64,000 nucleotides of DNA from Ascidia mentula. Its lineage: Eukaryota; Chordata; Ascidiacea; Phlebobranchia; Ascidiidae. Of this stretch, positions 1 to 12,589 are shown in pieces. The notes beneath the pieces were generated by a model. The model saw nothing but the letters and a program-made list of their open reading frames with translations. It ran no database searches and was not told where the DNA came from. Numbering within the stretch: position 1 is the stretch's first letter; every line of letters begins with the position of its first letter. A program made the position numbers and the translations under genes. The stretch spans positions 17,745,001-17,809,000 of the forward strand of contig OX387202.1 of assembly GCA_947561715.1 (NCBI GenBank). Direction: 5' to 3'.

Positions 1-2316
1 ATGTGATTGTGAAAATCCAGCCGATCACCTATTGGTGCAAATTTTTAACAGTTTAATTTGCGGTTCAGATGTTAATCAGCTAATCACCTTGCATATAATT
101 GAGAGCAGTGTATGTTTAATATATATAGATTTAACGCATTTTGTGAGTAACATAGACAAATGTGCCAATAACGCTATAATTGCGAAACACATTATTATTT
201 AATTCCAATTTTTAGTATTGCGTATTCAGACTTCGTAAAAATTTTAGTTCTTGGAGACATTTTTCCATTTATTTTATTCTTTCGGTTTTGGCGGCTAGCG
301 ATTTTCACAAATGATAAAAAAATGTTTATTAACCTCCACACAAGTGATTGGTTCGTATATTTACTTCAAAAGTATAAACGGTCAACAGATGAGGATCTAA
401 AAAGTCTTGTCAGGAGGCACGCGACCGGATAATACAAAATATTTTAGCACGCATCCTCATGTGAGTTTTGTAACTCACCCACGATTTAGAGCAGGGGCGC
501 ACAACCTGCGGCCGTAAACATGCTTTATATTACATTTGTATTGTCGGCCGTGCATTGTGAAAAACTTAACAGGTTTTGCTTGGATGTTTGGCTTATGGAA
601 TTGGTCAGTCTTTGTTATAGAACAGAATAAAATCATGTGTTTTTACGTAAGAAATATTGTTAAATATAACATTTCATTACATTTCAAGACATAAGTAAAT
701 GCGAAATTGTCAGTTTGGGACTCACTGGCGACTGTTGGTAAAATAAAGTCTGTGTGATGCGGCCGGTATTAATAAAAAGGTTGTGCACCCCTGAGTTTGA
801 GACTTTATTAAACTACCTTTATATCAAGCTAATTAGTTAAAAATGTTTGCTCACTTACCTGCGTTACCAGTGTACCCACCAACAGTCAGACGGTAATTCT
901 CCCCTGATGAACCGATGCTGAAGTTGCTGTCAAGATGGTACAAATAGGAACTCAAAAACTTGGCACTCAAACGCACGCATGTAGTTACCTGTACTTTGCA
1001 TAATACTTTGTGTTATCGAAATTTTGCAGGTCAACGCGGAGCTCTTGACATTTCCAACTTGTAAGTTCGTGCATCAGCTCCAAGCCTTAATTAATCAACA
1101 AACGTTAAGTGTTATTTGTTTATGCTTTTTAAAAATGTTGGTGGTGTTTGGAGATGAAAAAGCATTGCTTGCACTAATGCGCAGCCCAATATATGACAAT
1201 CGTGACGACGAGGAAATACTAGCATATTTACACACAAGCCTATCTACCATTGTTAGTGTTTGATACTACCGCTGGAGGCGCTAAAGAACGAAACCTAGTT
1301 GGGAGTTGGTAAAATCTAAATAAACAAAAGAAACTATTGATTTAAATGCGGGTAATGCCAATGTCGAATTACCTAACCAAAACTCTCCAGTCAAGGAACC
1401 AAATCCATTTTCATATGCTCTCCAGCCCCGATAGAATTAAGTTGAACCGTCAAATCTTTTCTGTACAACCTGAAAATAGAAAACAAACCCAATTGACGTT
1501 TTGTTTGGTCAGTAAATGCGTTTTTGTTAAATATTTCAATCGGCTAACCGCCTTTATTTATCATGACGCAATATTTTTGCTAAGGTTTAGTTGTAGAATA
1601 TTTTTCGTGACGTAATGTTGAAATTTGAGCAGGAACAAATAGAAAACGCTCTTTTTTGTATAATTTGATTTAATGCATCCCGTTTTATTTGATCTTCGGC
1701 GCCTTTTAACGTGTTTGCATAGCATTATCCTATTCATTCTAATAGAGTTTTCCATTCTTGGACAAACCTTTGTCAATGAACAATAAATGATTGAACTCTA
1801 ATCTATCTTCATTATGTAAATTTACCAGCCAACCACCGCCGTCCGTTTGCATGTCGCAATATCCTTGATAGTAAACAGGGTTAGTGAAGAAATAGACTCC
1901 GCTCTTGTTAAAACCCTTGTCCAGTGCATCTTTGCAACTTGTCAATTTTAAGTGAGAAACAGATTCTCGAAACAAAAACAACACGATTTAAAAAAATACG
2001 ATATTACAAACTTCAAGCCACAAATACCTGTATTAACTTGAAGTTTTGTTTCCATTGCTTCCATCTTTGCTTCCAATCTTCTAAATTCGTCTTCCCAGGT
2101 GTTATTGGCACCGGGCTCCCCTTTCGGTCCCTGGACACCACGAGGCCCAACAGCTCCCTTTGGACCCCGTTTTCCAGGAGGACCCGCTGGTCCTGGTATC
2201 GGATCTTCGTTGCTTCCTCCACAAGTCAGGATGACCTGATTGGCTCTTTGGCACAAGCTTACAATTGGACAAGTTAGAAAAAGCAGCAGAATGCAGCTGA
2301 TATTTGCCATTTGCAT
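1..2316 (-). pseudogene. Ficolin-like gene A (collagen stalk plus fibrinogen C domain), 3' end cut by window, internal stop
   Basis: Five exons and a stub of the sixth are visible: 2316-2028, 1965-1826, 1469-1373, 1085-989, 926-859 and 28-1. Splice sites and phases match the intact paralogues. Exon 1 begins at the ATG at 2316 and encodes a signal peptide (MQMANISC, then a hydrophobic run to SLCQ), two cysteines, ten Gly-X-Y triplets and an acidic-basic coiled coil. Exon 2 carries SCKDAL and [11 protein letters not shown], the start of the fibrinogen domain. Exon 3 has an in-frame TAA at 1439-1437 where the other copies read Asn (T-N-F-Y becomes T-stop-F-Y), so the product would end before most of the lectin domain. 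Two further oddities are an extra Cys in exon 4 (SWKCQEL instead of SWKRQEL) and GNA instead of GDA at the end of exon 5. It is probably a recent pseudogene or null allele, because every other visible exon stays open. An assembly error at this codon is the main alternative. Confidence 0.7.
492..793. mobile_element. hAT-type MITE in intron 5 of gene A
   Basis: The element begins CAGGGGCGCACAACCTGCGG and ends AAAAGGTTGTGCACCCCTG, so the outer 16 bp form terminal inverted repeats. The flanks ATTTAGAG (484-491) and AGTTTGAG (794-801) resemble an 8-bp target duplication, the size used by hAT transposases. Inside are paired GCGGCCG / CGGCCGG motifs near each end. It is 302 bp with no coding capacity. 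Confidence 0.75.
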
Positions 2317-3019
2317 TTCGAAAGTAGGCCTACAGAAGTTAAACAAGAAACAACATGAAATGTTACATGCTGATTATGTCAAATCGGACGCAGCAGAATG
2401 CTTTAAAAAAGGAAACTATCATTTTTATTACATTTTATCCGTTTGTTGTTCATTTTGCTTTTCTTTAGGGTTTTAAGAGTTCTGTTTTAGGTTACCTGAA
2501 TTGCGAAACCAGAGCGTTTTTTCGGCGATTGTTGATTTGATAACTTGGTCGTTTGCTATTGAAATATCTTTTTAGCCGTGTGACCTAATTTAAAAACTTA
2601 ATATTTAACATACAAAAACGACTGCAGTTCATCCAGATGATTTTAGCGTTTCATATCTTTCGTCACAAACTCCTCACACTGTGCAAACATGCAACCACCT
2701 TTACACATAGCAAGTATGTCCCTCTGTTTTGATCTGCAACGATATAATAAACACTCTATCTTTGGCGACGGCACTGCCTACATTAGCACGAAAACACTTG
2801 AGACTCGAGAGTTTTCAACTGATGATGGCATAAGCATTTGCCGAAACGTTTAGATATATAAAACATTGCAAAGTTTTCAACATGGGCCAGTCTCTTTATT
2901 CTCAGAATCTTACCTAAATCTGCAACAATATTTCAAGCTTCCAGGCGCTTATATGCTTGAATGTTATTTTAGTTTGTTGAAAAACAAAAAAAGGCGGTTT
3001 GCTGGTGATATTTGGATCT
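2317..3019. other. 5' flank of gene A, paralogous to 5' flank of gene E
   Basis: No gene is supported here. The stretch up to about 2800 matches 56143-56740 upstream of gene E, including TTTTAAGAGTTCTGTTTTAG and GATTTTAGCGTTTCATATCT. Just upstream of the gene A start on the minus strand a pyrimidine run ends in TTCTGTAG. This could be a 5'-UTR or trans-splice acceptor, but there is no independent support. Confidence 0.5.
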
Positions 3020-3442
3020 GGGAACCGTCGGGTACTTGTCGAAATATTGCTGGGAACCGTCAGGTACTTGAGGAAATATTGCCTGGAACCGTCATTTAAT
3101 TGTGGAAATTTTGCAGGGAACCTTTGGTTATTTGTGGAAATATTGCTGGGAACCGTCATTTAATTGTGGAAATATTGCAGGGAACCGTCATTTAATTGTG
3201 GAAATTTTGCAGGGAACCGTCATGTATTTGCGGAAATGTTGTTGGGAACCGACATGCAATTGTGGAAATATTGCTGGGAACCGTCATTTAATTGTGGAAA
3301 TTTTGCTGGGAACCGTCATGTATTTGCGGAAATGTTGCTGGGAACCGTCATGTATTTGTGGAAATATTGCAGGGAACCGTGATGTATTTGCGGAAATGTT
3401 GTTGGGAACCGTCATGTATTTGTGGAAATATTGCTGGGAACC
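3020..3442 (+). repeat. 32-bp minisatellite, about 13 units
   Basis: GGGAACC recurs at 3020, 3148, 3180, 3212, 3244, 3276 and onward to 3436, always at multiples of 32 bp. Units read GGGAACCGTCATTTAATTGT followed by GGAAATATTGCA, with variants GTATTTGCGG and TTTTGC. Because 32 is not a multiple of three, the open frames across the array show a 32-residue super-period and are not genes. A single unit is also found in most copies of the dispersed repeat to the right. Confidence 0.9.
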
Positions 3443-3999
3443 ATTGGGTTCATTAGCAAAGCCATAAGAAATTTCTCGCAGGAGCTATACTGAAGGTCAA
3501 GCCTTGGTAAGTAATATGTGTGTGCAAGCGAAGCAACAGATTCGTCAACACCACTCGTACAGGATGCAATCAGGACTGGTATCGGCACTCAAACCTCGGA
3601 AATAATATCAAAGACATCGGCAAAAGGCGCATGTGATTCCATCGAACCAATGTTCTTCGTATCAATGCAATGGATAAACACAGAAATCTGCATAATGGTA
3701 ACTGAATTTAATGCCTCACAAAAAATAAAACAACATTTTGGTTTGGTACATATGACGATGCATCAACACAAAAAAGCAATTAACTAATTTTTTCCACGCC
3801 TCCACCAAGTAAATTCCTTCTTACGTCCAAGTTTCATGCATTTTCCTTTACCAAAGAAAGAGCGCACAAAAACAGAAGAGAATATACGGTAATTCTGACA
3901 TTGTCATATTAATGTGAATCATCAAACAGATCAATTTATTTGAACTTGGGCATTGCGTAAGAATGAATGTTCCACAAAAGATTTCCCAAATATTTAGGT
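3443..3999 (+). repeat. Partial copy of the dispersed array unit
   Basis: It matches the segment of the array unit that follows the 32-bp motif: GTGCAAGCGAAGCAACAGAT, CATTTTGGTTTGGTACATA and AAAGATTTCCCAAATATTTA are all present in the same order as in later copies. The small open frame 3518-3787 is not preserved intact in the other copies and is not taken as a gene. Confidence 0.7.
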
Positions 4000-5264
4000 C
4001 AGTGGTTTTTAATCTTGGTTAGATCAAACCCCAGGGGTTCGATTTCGACGTTTTAGGTGTTCGACGAGGCTCCAATGATTTACAAAAATCAGCGAACGTT
4101 TCAGTCACATTTTTCTCTTAAACAGTTTCGCAAGTTAAGTTGGCACGAGGCGGTTGGATTGTAAACATTGAAAACTTTCACTTGCATGAGTTAAGATGGT
4201 AATTGCTGGGCACTTGCGTGAATTTGAAAATCGTTCGTAGTCATGGCTGACGTAAACATTCATCACACACGTACAACATAAGTGGCTGGCGGTGCGGTTT
4301 TCGATATCGCGGCAAACCGCCGGGCGTTCATACGAGCCGGCGCCATACCGTGAAGACGTGATTTTCTCCCTTGCAGCGACTGACGGCGGAGTTAAATCTG
4401 CTTTTCCATCAACCGCAATGCTCGGAAGATTGTTTTCGCATGGTATTTGGTTTGTTATGATGAATTTTAGGTGGTTTAAAATACTTTTATTTATACATTG
4501 AGTGTTTGGTGAAAAATTTACAGAAATTAATTAATACATGATTATTGTTCGCAATGACGCAATAATTATTTTTTTTTATTTTGAAAACGTTTGTTTAAAT
4601 AAATCTTGTATATCAGTACCACAAACCTGGTCATTTTCTGATCCAAAAGTAATAGCAAACTAAATAATGCATTTGTTTTGAGTAACGCTCTGTACAGGAT
4701 TATTTTATTGATTTTGAAGTTAAACGTTAACAACAATTTGTCCTATCAACGATTTTTGGATACAGAGGTCAATGGGTTTTGGTTATTTAAACAGTACTTC
4801 GGGTATGAATCCCGCTGTCGCTTCAGACGGTGCAAAAATAATCCGCGAACAATCGCGTCTGTTGTGCAGAAGAGGGCGTTCCAAAACATATTTTTTCGTG
4901 CTATGGTGCAATCAAAACACATTCCCGTGGCTAGGTCAGATATGCTTTATAGAGCGACCATATCTGACCACGTATGCGAATTCAAAGTCTCGGGCTTTAG
5001 TCATATCTCCCCGACCCATCTTCAACACCATTGCATTCTGGTTTCGGTAAACAAAAAAACATAACATCCTGCATGCGAAAATGTCCTTGCTTGTACGCAG
5101 TATCCAAATACTAAAATTGTGTCAGATTGATTTCAGTTCGTATTCCGTTTCGTTTGAAGTCTATATATTCTAATTATTGCTATTTTTGCATGTTTTCGGG
5201 GGTTCGACGAATCCTTGCAGAGAATCCAAGGGCTTCGATGAGGTTGAAAGGTTAAGAACCACTA
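4000..5264. mobile_element. Non-autonomous hAT element, 1.27 kb
   Basis: The left end is CAGTGGTTTTTAATCTTGG; the right end is AAAGGTTAAGAACCACTA, its imperfect reverse complement. The flanks ATTTAGGT (3992-3999) and ATTAAAGT (5265-5272) are an 8-bp target duplication with two differences. The undisturbed site ATTTAAGTTCTGATACT is present at about 8825 and 18395 in other copies of the host repeat. No transposase is recognisable. The 128-aa open frame at 4678-5064 has no family I recognise. A piece of the interior (about 4340-4600) recurs at 7803-8058. Confidence 0.8.
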
Positions 5265-8200
5265 ATTAAAGTTCTGATACTCAGACAAGAAAGCAACGAA
5301 GCGGGAAGTTTTCTGGGGGAATTTTGGGAAAAAGGAACATTGACTTCTTTCTGCGTCTCTCTCGTATTTTAACTGCATGTCTTGCTCTTTTTCGGTGGGA
5401 GCTTGGAAGTATGTGTAATGTGTAGTCACAGACTAAACTCACTGCACAACTATATTATTGACTCAAATGTTGCCAAATCAAAGGTAACAAATATTAACAA
5501 AATAATGGAATTTAAATATTTTAATTATTAGTTTATTCTTCAATCTCTTTTAATCGAATGTTCACTGGCATCGCAGCCAAGGCTTGGCACCCAAGCTTGA
5601 TCAGCCACTGTGGCCCCTATAGGCGCAATGGGTCTTTTGGGCCTGTTGGCTAATAATTGCCTGAATGTCTCTCTGTAGAATTCACAATGGCAAATACATC
5701 AATTCGAATAACAGTTTATTGTCAGGGATTCGGGAATAAAATCCAAGCCCCGGCGAATAGCTTATGGAGTCTCAGTATTGATGGCCTTGCCACAATGATA
5801 ATAGAGAATGCAATTGAACATGTAACAGACTGATCGTAACTCAACTTGTAATGCCATGCGCTGCGATTTGAAACGTAAGATCACGTGACATTGCTAGAGC
5901 AGCAGCGACACATAGTGGAAGAGGAAAAAGGGAATGTCACGCAATGACTGTTAAAACTTGTCATTGTCCGCTGCAATATCCACATCGCTATATGACTTCA
6001 ACCTTGGTTTCGTATATGTTTAAGATTTTCCCCGAAAAGTTACGCTCAATATTTTGTGAAGTAGATATGTTCACATTTTACACATCAACAGACAACAGAC
6101 AACACACATGGAAATATTTTTGGAAACCGTCACGCATTTGTGGAAATATTGCTGGGAACCTTTGGGTTCATTAGCATAGCCACAAGAAGTTTCTCTCATG
6201 AGCTATAGAGAAGGTCAAACCTTGGTAAGTAATATGTTTGTGCAAGCGAAGCAACAGATTCGTCAAAACCACTCGTACAGAATGCAATCAGGACTGGTAT
6301 CGGCACTCAAACCTGGGAAATAATGTCAAAGACTTCGGCAAAAGGCGCAATGTGATTCCATCGAACCAACGTTCTTTCGTATCAATGCAATGGATAAACA
6401 CGGGAAACTGCATAATGGTAACTGAATTTAATGCCTCACAAAAAATAAAACAACATTTTGGTTTGGTACATATGACGACCATCAGCACAAACAACACTTC
6501 CGGTGTCTCCACGGGGGAAATTCCCTCTTACGTGCAAGTTTCATGTAATTTCCTTTACCAAAGAAAGAGCGCACAAAAACAGAAGAGAATATACTGGAAT
6601 AGTGACATTGCCATATTGATGTGAATCATCAAACAGATCAAGTTATTTCAACTTGGGCATTGCATAAGAATGGAAGTTCCACAAAAATAATTTCCGTAAA
6701 TATTGTTGCTGATTGCTACATAATAAACCGTGCACATGAAAGCATTGGTTTGAGTTCGACTTCCGATCGTAGACAAAACTTGTCTGGAGTTTTTATATTG
6801 AAAGGGAAAGCTGGACGTTTTCTGCAAGAACACTGGGAACAAAGAACGTTGACTTCTTTCTACGTCTCTCTCTTTTATTTTGGCTGCATGTCTTGCTCTT
6901 TTTCGGTGCGAGCTTGGAAGTATGTGTAATGTGTAGTCACAGACTAAACTCACTGCACAACTATATGATTGACTCAAATGTTCGCAAAATGAATGGAAAA
7001 AAATATTAACCCAAATAAAGAATTTTAATGATTTAAATGGTAGATTTTAGTTATTTATTCAAATCAAATGTTTACTGGTATCGCCGCCAAGGCTTCGCAC
7101 CCAAGCTTGATCAGCCACTGTGACCCCTATAGGCACAATGACCCTTTTGGAGGCGAAAGGCCTGTTGGCTAACAATTGCCCGAATGTCTCTCTGTAGAAT
7201 TCACAATGGCAAACACTTTAATTCGAATAGCAGTTAATTATCAGACTTTTGGGAATAAATTCCAATCCCCGGCGAATAGCTTATAGAGTCCCAGTGATGA
7301 TTTGCTTGTTACAGTGACAATAGAGAATGCAATTGAACACGTCACGGACTGATCTTAACTCAACTTGTACTGCCATGCACTGCGATTTGAAACGTAAGAT
7401 CACGTGACATTGCTAGAGCAGCAGCGACACATAGTGGAAGAGGAAAAAGAGAATGTCTAGCAATGACTGTTAAAACTTATCATTGTCCGCTGCAATATCC
7501 ACATCGCTATATGACTTAAACCTTGCTTTCCTATATGTTTAAGATTTTCCCGAAAAGTTACGTTCAATACTTTTAAAGTAAATATGTTCACAATTTGCAC
7601 AGCAACAGACAAACCGTCACGCATTTGTGGAAATATTGCTGGGAACCTTTGGGTCCATTAGCAAAGCCATAAGAAGTTTCTCTCAGGAGCTATAGAGCAG
7701 GTCAAACTTTGGTAAGTGATATGTTTGTGCAAACGAAGCAACAGATTCGTCAAAACCACTCGTACAGGATGCAATCAGGACTGGTATCGGTACACAAACC
7801 TGCCGTGAAGGCGTGATTTTCTCCCTTGCACCGACTGACGGCGGAGTTAAATCTGATTTAACTTTTCAGTCAACCGCAATGCTCGGAAGATTGTTTTCGC
7901 ATGGTATGTGGTTGGTTATGATGAATTTTATGTGGTTTAAAATACTTTTATTTATTCATTGGGTGTTTGGTAAAAAAATACCAGAAATCAATTAATAGAT
8001 GATTATTATTGTTCGCAATAACGCAATAATTATTTTTTTGTTATTTTGAAAACGTTTGCAACAAAGCGGGAAGTTTTCTGGGGGAATTTTGGGAAAAAGG
8101 AACATCGACTTCTTTCTTCGTCTCTCTCGTATTTTAACTGCATGTCTTGCTCTTTTTCGGTGGGAGCTTGGAAGTATGTGTAATGTGTAGTCACAGACTA

Positions 8201-9289
8201 AACTCACTGCACAACTATATGATTGACTCAAATGTTGCCAAATCAAAGGTAACAAATATTAACAAAATAATGGAATTTAAATATTTTAATTATTAGTTTT
8301 TTCTTCTATCTCTCTTAATCGAATGTTCACTGGCATCGCAGACAAGGCTTGGCACCCAAGCTTGATCAGCCACTGTGGCCCCTATAGGCGCAATGGTTTT
8401 TTTGGGCCTGTTGGCTAATAATTGCCTGAATGTCTCTCTGTAGAATTAACAATGGCAAATACATTAATTCGAATAACAGTTTATTATCAGGGATTCGGGA
8501 ATAAATTCCAAGCCCCGGCGAATAGCTTATGGAGTCTCAGTATTGATGGCCTTGTCACAATAATAATAGAGAATGCAATTGAACATGTAACAGACTGATC
8601 TTAACTCAACTTGTAATGCCATGCACTGCGATTTGAAACGTAAGATCACGTGACTATGCTAGAGCAACAGCGACACATAGTGGAAGAGGAAAAGGGGAAT
8701 GTCACGAAATGACTGTAAAAACTGGAATAGTGATTTTGCCATGTTGATGTGAATCATCAAACAGATCAATTTATTTGAACTTGGGCATTGCGTTAGAATA
8801 AAAGTTCCACAAAAGATTTCCCAAATATTTAAGTTCTGATACTGCGAAATGAAACAAAGTTTGGAGTTTGTCTGGATGGCAAATTTATTGTGGCATGAGT
8901 CGTAACAGTGATTTGTTATGAGGTATAAAGAGGGTTTCCTGGGCGTAGCACGTAATTGTAATTGCTGCAGATTGCTACATAATAAACCGTGCAAATGAAA
9001 GCGTTGGTTTGAGTTCGATTTTGCATGGGGTTTTTATATTGGAAGACGAAGCTGGGCGTTTTCTGAATGAAGGTTGGGAAAAAAGAACGTTGGCTTCTTT
9101 CTACGTCTCTCTCTTTAATTTTAGCTGCATGTCTTGCTCTTTTTCGGTGCGAGCTTGGAAGTATGTGTAATGTGTAGTCACAGACTAAACTCCCTGCACA
9201 ACTATTTGATTGACTCAAATGTTGCCAAATAAAAGGGTAGCAAATGTTAACAAAATAATTCAATTTAAATATTTTAAATAATAGTTTTT

Positions 9290-12200
9290 TCTTCTATCTT
9301 TTTTTATCAAATATTCACTGCCATCGCAGCCAAGGCTTGGCACCTAAGCTTGATCATCCACTGTGGCCCCTATAGGCGCAACATATCCTGTGGAGGCGAA
9401 AGGCCTGTTGGCTAATAATTGCCCGAATGTCTATTCCATGCATCTGTCTGTTTGTAGAATTTACAATGACAAACACTTTAATTCGAATAACAATTTTTTA
9501 TCGGGCTTTGGGAAAAATTCCAATGACCGGCGAATGGCTTATAGAGACTCAGTGTTGATGTTGTTGTTACAATGATAATAGAAAATGCAATTGAACACGT
9601 AGCAGACTGATCTTAACTCAACTTGTATTGCCATGCACTGCGATTTGAAACGTAAGATCACGTGACAATGCTAGAGCAGCAGCGACATATAGTGGAAAAG
9701 GAAAACGGGAATGTCACGAAATGACTGTTAAAACTTGTCATTGTCCGCTGCAATATCCACATCGCTATATGACTTCAACCTTGGTTTCGTATATGTTTAA
9801 GATTTTCCCCGAAAAGTTACGCTCAATATTTTGTAAAGTAGATATGTTCACATTTTACACAGCAACAGACAACAGACAACACACATGGAAATATTTTTGG
9901 AAACCGTCACGCATTTGTGGAAATATTGCTGGGAACCTTTGGGTTCATTAGCATAGCCACAAGAAGTTTCTCTCAGGAGCTATAGAGAAGGACAAACCTT
10001 GGTAAGTAATATGTTTGTGCAAGCGAAGCAACAGATTCGTCAAAACCACTCGTACAGGATGCAATCAGACTGATATCGGCACTCAAACCTCGGAAATAAT
10101 GTGAAAGACATCGGCAAAAGGCGCAATGTGATTCCATCGAACCAACGTTCTTCGTATCAATGCAATGGATAAACACGGAAAACTGCATAATGGTAACTGA
10201 ATTTAATGCCTCACAAAAAATAAAACAACATTTTGGTTTGGTACATATGACGATGCATAAACACAAACAACACTTCCGGTGTCTCCACCGGGGAAATTCC
10301 CTCTTACGTGCAAGTTTCTTGTAATTTCCTTTACCAAAGAAAGAGCGCACAAAAACTGAAGAGAATATACTGGAATAGAGACATTGCCATATTTATGTGA
10401 ATCATCAAACAGATCAAGTTATTTCAACTTGGACATTGCATAAGAATGGAAGTTCCACAAAAATTATTTCCGCAAATATTGTTGCTGATTGCTACATAAT
10501 AAACCGTGCACATGAAAGCATTGGTTTGAGTTCGACTTCCGATCGTAGACAAAACTTGCCTGGAGTTTTTATATTGAAAGGGGAAGCTGGACGTTTTCTG
10601 CAAGAACACTGGGAAAAAAGAACGTTGACTTCTTTCTGCGTCTCTCTCTTTTATTTTGGCTGCATGTCTTGCTCTTTTTCGGTGCGAGCTTGGAAGTATG
10701 TGTAATGTGTAGTCACAGACTAAACTCACTGCACAACTATATGATTGACTCAAATGTTCGCAAAATGAATGGAAAAAAATATAACCAAAATAAAGAATTT
10801 TAATGATTTAAATGGTAGATTTTAGTTATTTATTCAAATCAAATGTTTACTGGTATCGCCGCCAAGGCTTCGCACCCAAGCTTGATCAGCCACTGTGACC
10901 CCAATAGGCACAATGACCCTTTTGGAGGCGAAAGGCCTGTTGGCTAACAATTGCCCGAATGTCTCTCTGTAGAATTAACAATGGAAAACACTTTAATTCG
11001 AATAACAGTTTATTATCAGACTTTTGGGAATAAATTCCAATCCCCGGCGAATAGCTTATAGAGTCTCAGCGATGATTTGCTTGTTACAGTGATAATAGAG
11101 AATGCAATTGAACATGTAACAGACTGATCTTAACTCTACTTGTAAGCCATGCACTGCGATTTGAAACGTAAGATCACGTGACATTGCTAGAGCAGCAGCG
11201 ACACATAGTGGAAAAGGAAAAAGGAAATGTCACGCAATGACTGTTAAAACTTGTCATTGTCCGCTGCAATATCCACATCGCTATATGACGTAAACCTTGC
11301 TTTCGTATATGTTTAAGATTTTCCCCGAAAAGTTACGCTCAATATTTTGTAAAGTAAATATGTTCACAATTTGCACAGCAACGGACAACACACAATTAGA
11401 AATATTTTTGGAAACCGTCTTGTATTTGTGGAAATGTTGCTGGGAACCAATGGGACCACTAGCAAAGCCATAAGAAGTTTTTCGCAGGAGCCATACAGAA
11501 GGTCAAGCCTTGGTCAGGAATATGTGTGTGCAAGCGAAGCAACAGATTCGTCAAAACCACTCGTACAGGATGGAATCAGGACTGGTATCGGCACTCAAAC
11601 CTGGGAAACAATATCAAAGACATCAGCAAATGGCGCAAAGTGATTCCATCAACGTTCTTTAGTATCATTGCAATGGATAAACACGGAAAACTGCATAATG
11701 GTTACTGATTTTAATGCCTCACAAAAATAAATCAACATTTTGGTTCGGTATATATGACGAGTCGAATAGCTTATAAAGTCTCAGTGATGATTTGCTTTTC
11801 ACAATTACAAAAAAGAATGCAATTGAACACGTAACAGACTGATCTTAACTCAACTTGTAATGCCAAGCACTGCGATTTGAAACGTAAGATCACGTGACAG
11901 AGCAACAGCGACACATAGTGGAAGAGGAAAAGGGGAATGTCACGAAATGACTGTTAAAACTTGTCATTGTCCGCTGCAATATCCACATCGCTATATGACT
12001 TAAACCTTGGTTTCGTATATGTTTAAGATTTTCCCCGAAAAGTTACGTTCAATACTTTTAAAGTAAATATGTTCACAATTTGCACAGCAACAGACAACGC
12101 TCAATTAGAAATATTTTTGGAAACCGTCACGCATTTGTGGAAATATTGCTGGGAACCTTTGTGTTCATTAGCAAAGCCATAAGAAGTTTCTCTTAGGAGC

Positions 12201-12490
12201 TATAGAGAAGGACAAACCTTGGTAAGTAATATGTTTGTGCAAGCGAAGCAACAGATTCGTCAAAACCACTCGTACAGGATGCAATCAGGACTGGTATCGG
12301 CACTCAAACCTCGGAAATAATGTCAAAGACATCGGCAAAAGGCGGAATGTGATTCCATCGAACCAACGTTCTTTCGTATTATTGCAATGGATAAACACGG
12401 AAAACTGCATAATGGTAACTGAATTTAATGCCTCACAAAAAATAAAACAACATTTTGGTTTGGTACATATGACGATCATCAGCACAAACA
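9290..12490. repeat. First copy of a long near-identical duplication inside the array
   Basis: Landmarks here reappear 4,179-4,182 bp to the right with very few differences (9363 to 13542, 9721 to 13900, 11371 to 15548, 12235 to 16417). It includes three array-unit copies of different lengths. Confidence 0.8.
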
Positions 12491-12589
12491 ACACTTCCGG
12501 TGTCGCAACGAGAAAAATTCCCTCTTACGTGCAAGTTTCATGTATTTTCCTTTGCCAATGAAAGGGCGCACAAAACAGAAGAGTGTCAT

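Noticed and set aside
959..988. A 30-bp intron between exons 4 and 5 ending at GTGCCAAG, which would add [10 protein letters not shown] to the protein.
   Set aside because: The acceptor TTGACAG further on gives a 62-bp intron in every copy, has a better pyrimidine tract and restores the family reading YAKYSNFSIG.
1924..2277. Plus-strand open frames across collagen exons (also 55864-56088 and 56066-56293).
   Set aside because: They are antisense shadows of the Gly-X-Y coding sequence.
2317..2346. Longer starts for the lectin genes (2346, 27342, 35815, 49169, 56172).
   Set aside because: These begin with TTG on the minus strand. The first ATG in each case gives a standard signal peptide.
3020..3442. 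CRISPR array.
   Set aside because: The 32-bp units are directly adjacent with no spacers and the sequence is eukaryotic.
3102..3467. A 121-codon open frame rich in CWEP and NIAGNR repeats.
   Set aside because: It is the translation of the 32-bp minisatellite; all three frames stay open by repetition.
6621..6977. Repeated 102-aa and 109-aa open frames on opposite strands in the array (6621, 10397, 14573, 16800 and partners).
   Set aside because: They overlap each other, are shifted or stopped in other copies, and resemble no family.
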